This document shows, piece after piece, positions 1-11,901 of a stretch of DNA of 64,000 bases (the first letter of the stretch is position 1; each line of letters opens with the position of its first letter). A model generated the notes under the pieces. It ran no database searches. It was given only the letters and a program-made list of their open reading frames with translations, and was not told the origin of the DNA. The translations under genes were made by a program, and so were the position numbers. Source of the stretch: Bombardia bombarda (Eukaryota; Ascomycota; Sordariomycetes; Sordariales; Lasiosphaeriaceae); NCBI GenBank assembly GCA_030512295.1, contig JAULSR010000002.1:620001-684000 (forward strand), written 5' to 3'.

Positions 1-121
1 GGCGACAGGGCGATAGGTTGCCACATGAATGCACCTTCCATGCATGGGCATGGGAGGAGGAGCAACCCCTCTCTTTCTGATCGGCGTCATCTGGCCATCT
101 CGTCATTTTGCCATTTCTCTA

Positions 122-138
122 CCCCCCCCCCCCCCCCC
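122..138. repeat. 17-base C homopolymer
   Basis: An uninterrupted run of 17 C sits about 30 bases upstream of the ATG of the first gene, so it probably lies in that gene's leader or core promoter. Its length is likely to vary between strains and to be error-prone in sequencing. Confidence 0.9.
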
Positions 139-168
139 TCTCACACGCAAAAGAAAATGAAGAGTTAA

Positions 169-3100
169 ATGGCGGATCTTGAAAGCTTCTACAACAAGAC
201 TGTCTCCGTCTTCGAAGACCTCTTAGCTGACGCGGCCAAGCACGACCTGCCCCGCGACGAACAGGATCAACTCGACGAACAGCTCCTTCGTTTAAGGCTG
301 TGGCACCAAGAAGTGTCGAGGAATCCAGACTCGTTGGGATTATTCGAGAAAACCCACCCCGACCTGGCTACTGGAGTGCATTTGCTTTTGGAAAACGTTC
401 TAAGAGCAACGGCGCCACTGTCTCCAAAGTCCAAATTTCAAACAGCCAGCAGGTTTGTGTCATTTCATGTTGCCACCCCAGTCCTCTTCATCGGTTACCC
501 GTGTCCAAAGGCTAAAGCTATAAAGAACTGCCCTTGTCGACAATCTGAAGCGGGCCTTGGATCGTCTATCTGAGTCATCGCAGTCGCTTCAGGTACTACT
601 TGGCATTCTGACCGACAGAGGCCCGGAAGCAAGGCTTGCCAGGGAGATCAAGGAAATCAGCGACAGAGCAAGCTTTGTTCCCCCAGACCTTGACAAAGAC
701 GGCGAGTCTGCCACCTCTGAAACTGAATCCCTGGTTTCTACCTTCAGCGATCAAATGAATACCACCACAGATAGAGCATCGTCGATTACTAGCTACGAGG
801 CTAGCCATGCAGACGATCTAGCCTACGATGATGACGTGGTCAATCAGTTTAAGGAAATGGCCTTGCCCGGCACCAAAGAGGGAGAAACCGCGGAAGTAGC
901 TGAGCAGACTCAGCTAGCGGTGCCGGTGCTATCATCCAAGGAGTATGGAGACTTGTCTACATCTCAGGACTTCATGCAATCATGGCCAAGGCCACGCCCA
1001 GCGTTGTAAGTGTCACTTCCTACAATAGATGTATCGTGAATTGCCCTGACAGCGATTTCTTACATGCAGTATTGCCGAACAGGCCGAAAGGGCTGGCATC
1101 CGGGGGTATTGTCGTGTGTGTGGTATCCGGCATCCTTACATGGAGAACTACGTCCTTTGTGGCGGCTGTGGTCCTGCTCATTTACCTGCTCATCGAGAAT
1201 GCCTGGCCACATTCCCAAACCACCGTCCTGACGCACCAGCTGAAGGATTGATGTTGGGAGAGCCCTGCCAAGAGGTTGATTTTCAAGACTTCATATATAC
1301 CACATGGCTTCTCGACTCGCGCTTTCTGAACCACGACAAGGAGTCCATGCACATCGATGATATCTGGTCGACGTGGTTTGGCGTTCCTCATGACCAGGAG
1401 GGCCCATTCCCCCAGCTGCATATTTACCCTCGGATTCAAAATCTGATATCGTCCGATAGCAGTGACAAGCCGCCGCGTCAATACCCAAGCCTCATTTCTT
1501 TCGTTGGGGATACCGGCTCTGGCAAAAGCACCTTAATCCGTTCCATTATCCGCATGCTGGCTCCACGGGCTCACAAGAGCTTCCGTGCTCCAGTTCCAGG
1601 AGCTGCGTCTGATGGGTTTGATTCTACGAGCAGCGATGTCCATCTTTTTGCCGATCCAGGGACCATCTATAAAGAAGCTCCGCTCATGTTTGTTGGTAAG
1701 TTGCGCGCTCTTTCTATCAGATCGTTAACACTAAAATGCTAACGCAATTGCAGACTGCGAGGGTTTCTCGGGCACCGATACACCCATCGCCCGCCGAATA
1801 CAGTCCAAAGTCAATAGGGCAGATGTCGCGCAGCCCTTGAGAGATCCAACACTGCGTAGCTCCTATTCATATCGACATACCAAGGACCTGTTATCTGACC
1901 ATGAAAATACCGCATCCCACCGTATCGATCTTAAGTGGGGTCAAGTCATTGCCCCTGTGCAGCAACCATCATCTACTCTGGACTCGTCTCTGACCAGAAC
2001 TCGAAAACCACTCGGCTATGTTGATGCTCAGTCGCGGAAAGTGGTGGTTAAAACTCTATACCCAAGGTTGCTATACGCATTTTCCGACGTTGTGTGCTTC
2101 GTTACAACCAACTCCAGAGCTGCTCAGACCATTCTGGAAGAAATGTTTACATGGGCGAAGGATGGCCACGAAAAGACGCTCAATCAACGCGTCCGGCCAG
2201 GACTGGTGATTGTACTGAACAAGATGGCCAATGACACTCAGGATGCCATGTCCAGCGTCGACAAAGCAACAAATAGCCTGCTCGACAGCTTTCAAAGGTC
2301 GACGCGATATGGCGAGCTAAGAAGCAGATGGCATGCCAGAGGAAGAATCATCAACTCAGCGAAGGACCTGATTCTCTGCTATTATCACTCCTTCCGCGTC
2401 ATTGCCATTCCGCAGCATACAACAGCTTCTCCTGCAACATCTAAGCGGATCTCAAGTCAGATCAAGGTCTTCTACGGCGAGATACTCTCCATGTCCAACC
2501 GCATCCGTCAAAGAAGACGATTTTTGAATATGGACCTTGATGTTGCAAGCCTCAATGCTTATCTCCTTCAGTCCGTCACTACTCTCGCCCGTGACTACAA
2601 CAATGCGCTGGACTTTCATCGACTGGCTGACGGCGACTCGGCTCTGCCCCGGAGATTCAGCGAGCATCTGCTCCAGCTGATGTCTAACATGGTGAAGCTT
2701 CGACAACTCGACACGACGCAAATACTTGGCGGCGAAGTCAAGCTTATTGAAGATCTCATCCCATATATTGCAGCCTGCATCGTTGCTCAGGTCGGCACTA
2801 CTAATGACAAAGGTGCGCTGCCCGTTTTCTAGCGGTTTGGTGCTGGTACTGACGTTATATTATAGCTATCGGAGAACAATACCGAGCAAGAAGAGAATTT
2901 TTAGTGGACGAGGCAACGCGCGGACTCGAACATTTTCGTGATAGGTTTTGGCGTTGCGAGGCCACAGATTACAAGGGGAAACGACGATGCCGAAACTACA
3001 TGGAAGGACACGAAAAAGGGCACCAATTCGAGTCTATAACCCCGACATCATACGACGATGCGATCGTAGAAGGAAAATATCAAGCCTCATATCTTGGCTC

Positions 3101-5223
3101 CAAGTATACAGAGTGGCTGTGGGATGAGATCAGTGGATTGCTGAAACAGGGCGATGCCATTGATAAGTTAGCATATGCTGCCAATGCGAGCGGCGTGTCG
3201 CAACTAACAGGGCAGAGGACGTGTCTTGGGTGCTTGTCAAATACTCCGACAAACACGCTTCCCTGCAGGCCAAATCAGCATGGTATCTGCCACGAATGTA
3301 TTCGAAGATACAGTAGCGCGGAGCGGCACCAATCTGTCATCGAGATCAACACATGCCCTCTGGGTTGCCGACTTGCGAAAAAGCCGTGGACGATTCGGGT
3401 CAAGCCTAAGACCGCAGGCGCTCGAATTCTCGTTCTAGACGGGTATGTGACCCCGGGGACTGGCGTATTTCACCTACGACTAACTCAGTATTAGTGGCGG
3501 AATCCGAGGCATCGTGGAACTTGCTATTCTGGCAGAAATAGAGAAGGCTATCGGACTTCAAATCAGAATCCAGGATCTTTTCGATCTCGTTATCGGAACG
3601 AGCACTGGTAAGCAAAACGAAGCCACTGAACCCATCCATGCAGCAGTAGTGTTGACAATGTTTCAGGTGGAATTGTGGCTTTGGGCGTTTTTGAAAAGAG
3701 ATGGACTTTGAATAGCGCGGACGGTCGCTTTCGTTCCCTTGCAACCAGCGCCTTTTCCCTTCGAAAGGCTCTTAAGGTGCCCATCTTCTCAAAGATTGCA
3801 GAGCCATTCTGCGACTACAAGTATACAACCTCCGGCATTGAATCTACATTGAAGGAGAGTCTTGGCAGTGGATTCCTGTTTGGCCAGACTGACAGCAAGT
3901 TTGAAATTGGTGACCGAGTCAAAGTCGGAGTTGTATCATGTCAGGAAGGCAGAAGGCAGCCTTGCCTAATTGCGGTAAGCAAACTCGCCTTTCTTCATGG
4001 GATAGACGACCCCTATGAACAGTTTTCGTTGCCCGCAGCCAAGGCTTGGTTGTTGACTAAGGAAAACGATATATGATGGCTGACCTTACTTCACAGAACT
4101 ACTCTCGGAACCCTATCCAGAGAGGCAAGGATGGAAAGGATGGATGTTCGTGATGCCTGTCTTTCCCTCCGTTGATAGTTTCGTTTCTAACTTGACGGGT
4201 AGATGATTGGCTGCAGCGAGAGGACCAACAAGACAAAGACTTTCAGACTTGGCAAGCGTAAGGGCTCGGTCGGGGCTGATGGGCCCGTTTCGCTCTATTA
4301 TACTACATTCTGACTTCTCCCCTAGGGCACGTGCGACATCGGCAGCGCAGACACTCTTCCAACCCTACCAACACGAGACAACCAACAGAATATATGTCGA
4401 TGGAGCGATTGTTCGCAACAACCCCGTGAGGTTAGCATACGACGAGCAAAAGCGGATCTGGCCAACTTCGTCCTCGGAGCCCGATATCATTGTGTCCATT
4501 GGCACGGGTATTCATGTCGACAAGGATGGCAGGGTAAAGAATTCGAGAAACGACCGGCTGGAGTCAGTTAAGATGATGCTCCCGGGAGGTTTGAGAAAGA
4601 AGGTCGAGACAGGGCTGGACATGGTTGAAGCCACGTTAGACTGCCATCGAGAATGGGTGGATTTCAAAGAAGCAACGCAAGGGCGGCTGCGACAGAACTC
4701 TCACCGTTTGGATGTCGGTCTTTTCAACAAACCTCCACCGCTCGATGCAGTCAACAAGATACAGGAGCTTTGGTGGGATTGCCGAAACTATTTCTCCCGA
4801 GAATCTTATGACAAGAAACCTCCTCCGCCGTATATGGACAGCACGTACAGGAGCGCTCATGAACACATCAAGACTGTTGCACGACGGCTCCTCGCGTCGC
4901 TATTCTACCTGGAGCATTTTCTGACAACGGATATGAAAGACATGCCGTACAAGAGCGTTATCCATTGTCGCCTGATACCGCAGTCTGAGGGGGCCATATC
5001 TCTCTTGGCTTTGAAACCGCAGTTTAGGCTGCGTGAGGTGGACAGCAACGATAGTGAAATCATCAAGCCCATCCAGTTTGTCAACGCCGAGAACAATTTC
5101 GACGAGAAGACATTGTCAGCTGCTGTGGAGTTCAGGGCTTCAAGCGGGCTGTTTTCAAGATTTGTTGATGTGCGATATCAGCGCCGGCAGAACTTGGTGT
5201 GGGAGCCCATTGGTGGGTTCTAA
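169..5223 (+). CDS. Zinc-knuckle / P-loop GTPase-like / RING-like / patatin phospholipase fusion protein
   Basis: Ten exons fit one frame: 169-452, 526-1005, 1070-1695, 1754-2812, 2866-3442, 3495-3607, 3667-3974, 4097-4124, 4203-4257 and 4326-5223, giving about 1475 residues. Domains in order are: a leader of about 250 residues; a zinc knuckle (C269, C272, C285, C288, H296, C299); a P-loop GDTGSGKST at 401-409, a G3-like DCEG at 464-467 and a G4-like NK at 619-620; a RING-like cluster (C936, C939, C950, H955, C958, C961, C980, C984); and a patatin domain with the DGGGIRG oxyanion loop (1008-1014), nucleophile S1045 in GTSTGG and D1202 in the DGA motif. The Ser-Asp dyad is intact, so lipid acyl hydrolase activity is expected. 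That the GTPase-like module controls it is inference, by analogy with fungal NLR-like proteins that carry patatin effectors. Most introns are GT-AG; 4125-4202 appears to be GC-AG, which restores the conserved ARATSAA stretch. Confidence 0.85.
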
Positions 5224-6875
5224 CGGATGGTTTGGATATATTCGATAATTTTTGATGCATTTAATGTCTGTCATTTTGGTTACTATTTTTCACTATATCG
5301 CGGTTCTACTTAGCTATACATTCATTATTGGTGTTTCTTTGGTTTGGGTTTTGGATTTACATTGGCTCGGTAATGGTTTGTAGCCCGCATATTTCGTATA
5401 TATAGCTATTTGAGTACAGCTCTTGCTATTTCACTATTCACCAAATCACTACTTTCCATGCTCTCACAATTAAACCATGCTGCTTATTCCTGGGGCTTCC
5501 CAGCTCCTGCGTCTTACCATTCAGCATTGTGGTACACATGACGAATGTTATGCTCAACTGTTGTAATTCTGACGCAAGCAATAGCCGTAAAGTAGGTAGG
5601 TAACCGAAAGGCTCGGACAGAAATCTGTTGTTCTCGCCGTGTTTGTTCTTTGTTTTTCTTTTCCTTCTTTTGCTTGTTTACCGTCTTTCTTGTCTGCCAT
5701 GAAGCGGCAAGACGAAACCAAACAGAAAGGCGAATTTGAATCTCCTCTCGTGGCTGCTCTGGCAGGAAATAAAAGGCAGCACACGCGTATAGTATGACTT
5801 CTTCTTTGGGCTGCAAGGTACCGCCCTCCCAGCCTCCTGCTGGGGTTTTTGAACATTTGACAAGTCTCCAGATTCCTCTTCGTGTTGTTAACCTTCTTCT
5901 TAGTTGGACTGATGAAGCTGTTGTTGGTCTTGATCAAGTTGCTGTAAGCGTCCAACTCGAACCGAATCTGGCGAAGAGTGGCCGTGAGATTGAGGATTGC
6001 TCCGTTCAAGTTGATGTCGATGTATACGTGATATTGTTTAGCAGGCGGTGTCTCGGTGGCGCCAGCAGCAGCTCTGCCGGTGCTGTTAGGGGAATAGGTA
6101 CTGGCATTACTGGTGATTTCTTCTTGTATATGCTCTTGGGGTCTTGTGGCGTTCTTGTCGGGCTGTTGTGCCGACTGTTGTCCGAGGTTAGCCGGGCTTT
6201 ATGGGGGTGTGCCTTTTCGCGTGCGGTGGTCAACGCCACACACAGTTGGATGTTGTGTCTCATGATGCCTATAATATGTTGGACATGGTAGCACGCCTCC
6301 ACGACTCCAAGGAGATACTGGTAACGATGTAGTTTGAATTTGTTAAAACATGCTCGCGATGGCTTCATGTTGACTGGGGACTGCCCCCCTGTCATGTATG
6401 GAGAAGCTCCGAGGCTTGTGTCGGCGGGTCGGGTCTTGCGGCTCTTTTGGTGTTGGACGCCGTTTTTTTCCCTACTCTTTCTTTTTTTCACGGCTGGGCT
6501 CTGGTGCAAATTGCGGAATCCTAAGCTAACGAGGTGTGTCTTGGCAGTCGAGAGCAGAAGCTACTGGCGGGTCAGAGCCAATGACAACAGCCTAAGCCGA
6601 AAGGGTTGCGGAGAAGGTCGAGTGGGGGGAGATTTGAGACAGGCATTGGGTTGGATGGACGGTGGTAGCGTCCGGCTGAAGCCCGCTTGGAGTAAGACGA
6701 TGATCTACCCTAGCAGAGATAAGTAACCGGGCAACAACGACGGACCGGGTCTTCAGGGAATAAGTACCTCGTTCAGGAGGGTAATTGCAAGTCCTTTCCA
6801 CCCAGTTCACACCGCGTTGTGTAGCTGTGACTTGCAGTTTGACGAGCAAGGCGTTGAGTGAGGAGAGAAAGTCGG
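5224..6875. other. Intergenic region between patatin gene and MFS gene
   Basis: The first 250 bases are T-rich and look like the 3' untranslated region of the patatin gene. A pyrimidine tract at about 6464-6489 is of the kind that precedes fungal transcription starts, but it lies almost 400 bases before the MFS start codon. The only coding signal is the minus-strand open frame listed separately. Confidence 0.5.
5554..6198 (-). CDS. Possible minus-strand exon, unknown product
   Basis: This minus-strand frame is open for 215 codons without an in-frame ATG. It begins after a TAA and close to a CTAAC-like branch site followed by an acceptor-like ACAACAG at about 6185, as if it were a downstream exon. 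The translated middle part (plus positions about 5860-6180) is rich in Q, N, T and E and contains an amphipathic stretch, LRQIRFELDAYSNLIK, and so looks protein-like. The last 80 codons do not. I could not find a first exon that joins in phase and recognise no family. It may be a real small gene or chance. Confidence 0.25.
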   Translation of the reverse strand, partial: SPANLGQQSAQQPDKNATRPQEHIQEEITSNASTYSPNSTGRAAAGATETPPAKQYHVYIDINLNGAILNLTATLRQIRFELDAYSNLIKTNNSFISPTKKKVNNTKRNLETCQMFKNPSRRLGGRYLAAQRRSHTIRVCCLLFPARAATRGDSNSPFCLVSSCRFMADKKDGKQAKEGKEKQRTNTARTTDFCPSLSVTYLLYGYCLRQNYNS

Positions 6876-9800
6876 ATGGATCAGATTGCCTCGCCATCGG
6901 AGTGGTTTCAGCGCTCGTCGCCTGCAGCTGCAACACCACAAACAGCATCACCACCACACGAAAACAATGAGGATGACCTCCCCACCATGAAGGCGACGCG
7001 TGCAGGCGATGCTGAGGAGGCAGGACTGACAGACAGCACGGCAACGACGCGTTTCAGTCTCTGGTCTGGCTGGCCAGCCAGATCATCATCAAGTCAGCCC
7101 CTGGCATCTCCGCCCATGGCAGGCGACGGCGAGGTCCAGCATCTCGCGGGGGAGGAGCCCGGGCTCGAGGAGGGGGACGGATGTTCGCCTGGGGCTGGGA
7201 ATGCGAACGGGGAGGGGCAGCATTTTTCAGACGCGACAAAAGGGGCCCACTTCTTCCGGTTTCCTCGCCTGGCCCTTGGCTCGTCCTACTCGACGGGCCA
7301 CATCCCCACCTACCACCACGACGCGTCTCCCGTGGACGAGCTCGCAGCAGCCGATCGTCTGGGCCCAGGTCACCACCACCACCACCACCACCACCACCAC
7401 CACCACCACCACGATCCCGAGTCCATGGCGGCAGCAACAAAACCTCAGACCTTACTCGGCGGCGGCAACCTGCAGTCTTCTGTTTTCGACATTGCCCTCG
7501 AGGACTCCAGGGACGACCCTGCCGATCATTCCAATTCCGAGTGGGTCAGGCCCGCTCTAGGCCCCGCACACGCTGTGTCGGACCCCACTACTGCTTTAAA
7601 CAAGCTTGACAAGCTCAAAAGTAAAACGGCCGGCATCGAGGTCACTAACACCACCACTACCACCACCACCACCGCCTCCTCGCATGTTGCGCAATCCAAT
7701 TCCAGCAACCTCTGGCCCGCCTGGTTCCACACGCTGCCCTCCTCAAAAGTAACCGCACCACATTCTGAAGACTCGGACTCGCTCTTCACCGTGCCTGCGT
7801 CGCCAACAGAGAGTGGCAGCCGCCATTCTCAATCTCACCACTCACTTGACCCCTCTACCCCCGTTGAGCGGCCCAACACAATGTTCGCCCTCGTCGCCTT
7901 GGCAAAATTTGCCGCCTTTGCTGTAAGCCCTTCTCTCACGGCCGTTAGCATCATCTGATTGGAGCTAACCTATCTTATGTCTCGCAGGACGTCTTTCTCT
8001 CTGGTCTTGTAAGTGTCCAATGAATCACAATCATCACTCCAGGAACCCACCTACTCACAACAGTCTCCAGGTCGTCCTCCTCGTCCCATTCATCATTATC
8101 GAGCGGGCCGATGTCCTTCCTGAGCGAAGTATGTCTGCATTCAGTTTCCTCGTTCCCTTCAATGCATTCCACTGCACTGGCAGATTTGAGTATCTATTTT
8201 GAACGTCTTTACTAACTCCTGACTCCCACCACTTAGTCCAAATGTGGACTTCGGTTCTCATCGCAGCCTATGGAGGGGCCTTCGTGGCCCTATCTCGTGA
8301 GTACCACCACCCTATTATTCCCTGCGCCTTCTTTTGTATCTGGGCACATCTTCTAACACCCCAGGGAAAGCCCTTCTGCCATTCCTGACACCGCCTCGAG
8401 GACCAATGCTCTGGTCCATCCTCTTCGTCGGCCTCGCCTGTGCTGCTGGCTCCTTCGCCCTGATGCAGCTCTCCTCCAGCATCCTGCTCTTAATTCTCGC
8501 CCGTGTCATTCACGGAGTTGGCTCTGTGGCGACCACAGGAGCATGCTCGGGCATGCTGTCAGCTGCTGCTGGATCGAGCGGCACCGATTTCCTAGCGTGG
8601 ATGACGCCAGCATTTATTCAAAGCATGGCCATGTCTGCCGCTCCTACTATTGCCGGCCTTCTCTACGATTATGCCGGTGGAGAGACAGCCGTCTTCTACT
8701 GCGCATATGCCATGATCGGTCTGACTGCGCTACTCGCTTTGTTTGTCGTTATCGCCACGCCTGAAGCTCAAGTCAGCACTACACGCGACGATGACATGAC
8801 CGACCGGCTGCTGTCGTTCGAAGGAGAAAATCGAAACTACGGCACTATTGGCGGTAATGGAACACAGGCAGATTTCACCCTTCGGGGCGGCGGATCTGGC
8901 GAAGACTCGGCAAGGTCGAGACTATCTGGATCCAGCCTTCGGAGCTCAAGAAGCTCCAGACGGGGCAGCACTGCTTCATCCGTCACAGCCTTCCATGAAA
9001 TCCTGACCCCAGCGAGCAGCCCACGCACTTTCGTCGCTATGTACGGCTATGTCGTCGTTGGCCTGCTCACAACCGCTCTTCACAGCGTACTACCCCTATT
9101 TGTCGAGAGGACTTTCAAATGGCCCATGTCAGCTAATGGCTTTGTCTTTGTCGTTCTCTCGGCTCCGGCCGCTTTAATCAGTCCTCTTGCAGGCGCTCTG
9201 ACTGATCGAGCTCCCAAGGTTGCTCGCTTTCTGACAGCTTTCGGCTTCCTTGCCTGCTTGCCAGCGTTTATATATCTGGGCAGCTTGAACGAAAACACCC
9301 CTCCAGTTTACACTGCCTTCCTTGCCACTCTGGCTGTCATCTCATTTGCAACAGGCCTTTGTGCTGAGCCCTTGAACAGGGTCATCGTACAGGCAGTTAC
9401 CAGAGCAGAGCAAGCGTCCTTTGAAAATGCCTACCTCCCAAGTCCGACAGCACAAGCCTCAAGCCTACCGAATGTGGCTTGGGCATGGGGTATTTTGATT
9501 GGCCCACTCCTTGCGGGTGTCGTTAGCAGCGGCTGGGGCTGGCAGAACATGGCAACAGCCCTAGGCTCTGTCGGTGCGTTTACAAGTCTGATAATGCTCT
9601 TGTACTTGCAAGGCTGGATCGGGAATCTGTACTCACAGAGTGGAGGCCGAAATGCTGCTCCTACCAGGGACGAAGAAACGGCACCACTGCTGCATCGATT
9701 ATTTGAGCACAGTGGCGACTCCTATACCTATCAGAGGCCATCAATGCTTTCTGACGACGAGAACGGTCGAGATCTTCCAAAGGGAGGCTTCTTTGAGCGC

Positions 9801-10394
9801 ACAGCACCTTTTATCAGCACGGATGAGTCAGAGGACTTCGTTCCCAAAAAGTTCAGACATCGCAGACACTTCAGCGTAGACAACTTCTCGGCCGGGTCTG
9901 TATCCTCGGACCCAGAGACATCTCAGATACGATTCCAAGCGGCTCTGGAAACACCCCTTTCTACATCTATCACAGTTAGCCAGCAAACCGGAGACAGCGC
10001 CAAGAATGCTCAACGGCGCTTCCTTATGAGGGAGGCCCCTCACGCGCCGGCCACAGACCCGCTTCTGGCTGAAGGAAACCGCTACGTAATCGACGAGGAA
10101 CTGTCCACTGTTCCGGAGGGCGAGGAGTTGCCGAAACGCCACGTCGTCGTATTTGAGGAGGGCAATGTCCCTCCTGGACTGCTCAAGCGTGGCCAGCACC
10201 ACACAGTCACGATCAACAGCGTCGACGGCTCAGCCAAGCTAGTGTTGAACCCCGAGTCAGAGAGCCACGCCGTCCACGTGACGGAGGAGACAGGCGAAGA
10301 GCCCGAGTTTTCGAGCGCATCTCGGCGCTATGTTGTCATCCTTCTAAATGAAGGAGAGACTGGCTTTGAGACGGGGGGCGACGAGTCTACGTGA
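6876..10394 (+). CDS. MFS transporter with long N-terminal extension and poly-His tract
   Basis: Five exons (6876-7922, 7988-8008, 8071-8128, 8237-8296, 8365-10394) give 1071 residues. The first 340 or so residues are low-complexity and hydrophilic, with 14 consecutive His at 166-179. Transmembrane segment 1 (MFALVALAKFAAFADVFLSG) is assembled across the first two introns, followed by QMWTSVLIAAYGGAF and further hydrophobic helices. The central loop is Ser/Arg-rich, and the second half resembles fungal VMAT/DHA1-type carriers (NVAWAWGILIGPLLAGV). The C-terminal 250 residues are hydrophilic and probably cytosolic. Exon 2 is only 21 nt. The helix 2-3 loop, where MFS motif A (GxxxDR) is expected, reads RKALLPFLTPPRGP and lacks it. 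Family assignment is firm; substrate is unknown. The ATG at 6876 is the first in the frame; a shorter start near 7881 would leave a conventional carrier. Confidence 0.8.
7371..7412 (+). repeat. (CAC)14 trinucleotide repeat coding for polyhistidine
   Basis: Fourteen perfect CAC codons lie within the long N-terminal extension of the MFS transporter. A second, impure ACC/CAC-rich stretch at about 7650-7675 encodes a threonine run in the same exon. Confidence 0.9.
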
Positions 10395-11424
10395 GTCGTG
10401 ACAGGAGGAGGAAGAGGGGTCCTGATGGATCAGAGGGGATCTATCACGACTAAGGGTGCTTATCTCCTACTCGCTAACACAAGACGCCTATGATTATCAG
10501 TACCTCCTGATTAGAAGTAGAACGGAAGTGGAAGAATGGAGAGAGAAGAACGGACGTCGATGAAGGTGAAGATGAAGAAGAACAAAGCTAACGAGATTGA
10601 GGACGGGGCGGGAGGATTTTTGACTTCAAGTTGCTGCTAAAGATACCACGTTGCCATGATGTATATATGAGAATCGCACATACGAATGAGATGGACCATC
10701 GGCGAGATGTTTCATACGGGCAGGGCTCTGTATTTCAGTTTTGGTTTTGGGCCTTGTCTTTTTTTCTTTGGAGCATATTTCAGATCTTATACTTGGTTGG
10801 GAGCGAGCGCAGGGAATTAATCGGGTTTCTTTTGTTGTTTCAGATCATATGTTGTATGCATTCAAAGGTGCTTACCGCGGGGGCGCCTGATTGTATTTAG
10901 CTGCGTCATTTTGCATTTTGCTGCATAGTCTTTCTTGGCCGCTCGTCAAGACCTGGATACGCAGTAGATAATAACCTGATATCAAGGATCAAGATATACG
11001 TGTGCTCATTTGTGTATCCGTGTTTTGTTTCAATGGGCTTGATGGAACGTGTGTAGATAGCATGAAATGCTCCGTGTATAATCTATCTATGCCCAGACGA
11101 ATATGAGTTGCGAGCCTCAGTTTGAATTGAGGCTGAGCTCTCAACACCAACAACCTCCCCGCCTTTTCTATCATGCACATCTAAAGACCATCGTTCCTGA
11201 TGTATAATCCCCCAGACTCGTTGGTCCCAGTAAATATAAAGTCTAATCGAAGACAGATGTTCCATCCAACCCAGGGTGACGACTATTGCCGTTACCATAA
11301 CGAAAAAATGATTCGGTCGGTGCCAACGCCGATACATGATGACTGTCTTTCTCCCAACACACTGAAAAGAAACAGGAAAAAAGAAGATCCATTAGATACA
11401 GCGGAGCAAGAGAGCAAAAAGAGT
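10395..11424. other. Intergenic, no gene seen
   Basis: The region downstream of the MFS transporter is GA-rich at first and then AT-rich (10700-11000). The short ORFs on both strands lack codon structure or recognisable sequence. Part is likely 3' untranslated region. Confidence 0.5.
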
Positions 11425-11536
11425 CGATCGAGCTGGGACTCGAACCCAGAACCTTTACCAACTGGGAGAATTCAGATTGATTTTTGTGCCAGCTAGATAA
11501 CCGGAAAGTAACGCGCTACTATTGCGCTACCCGACC
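11425..11536 (-). tRNA. tRNA-Arg(CCG), with intron
   Basis: On the minus strand the acceptor stem GGTCGGG pairs with CTCGATC (two G-T wobbles). The D stem is GCGC/GCGC, the anticodon stem TTACT/GGTAA, and the T arm CTGGG-TTCGAGT-CCCAG has a perfect stem. The loop reads TTCCGG before an intron of about 39 nt after position 37, giving anticodon CCG. The D loop is short (AATAGTA), and the T arm supplies a good B box. The intron boundary is uncertain by a base or two. Confidence 0.75.
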
Positions 11537-11901
11537 TATTCGTGTTTGGTATTTTGATGTGGTGGTGATGGGGCGGTATCGCGACTCGTGGAGCAGACCA
11601 AACTGCCTGGCTCCGAGTTTGTGGTGTCGATGTTTCTCGAGATGTTTGTTATTGCTGTCGTTGAGTATCTGCCTCCCTCCCTGGATTGAATGAAAAAGAT
11701 GTGCATTTTGTTTGTTCACTGGTAGAACCAGACAGGGCAATGCATGTGTATACCCAACTGGTGTGTTTCTTGGTGTTGCGCGCGGCGCGCATCGCATCGC
11801 GCCCATTGTTGTATCGTGTCGCATCTACCAGAATGCCTGCCTGCCTGCCTGTCTGAATGATTGACTGATCGACTGACATAAACGACTGCGACAAGTTGTA
11901 A
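11537..11901. other. Short intergenic region, no gene seen
   Basis: A CG-rich palindromic patch (GCGCGCGGCGCGC) lies near 11776-11790, and a CTGCCTGC tandem near 11838-11850. Nothing appears coding; part is probably the 3' untranslated region of the minus-strand small gene. Confidence 0.45.

Noticed and set aside
7054..7440. Minus-strand frame opposite the poly-His tract, encoding poly-Gly
   Set aside because: It mirrors the repeat and the GC-rich coding exon of the MFS gene; no splice sites or domain.
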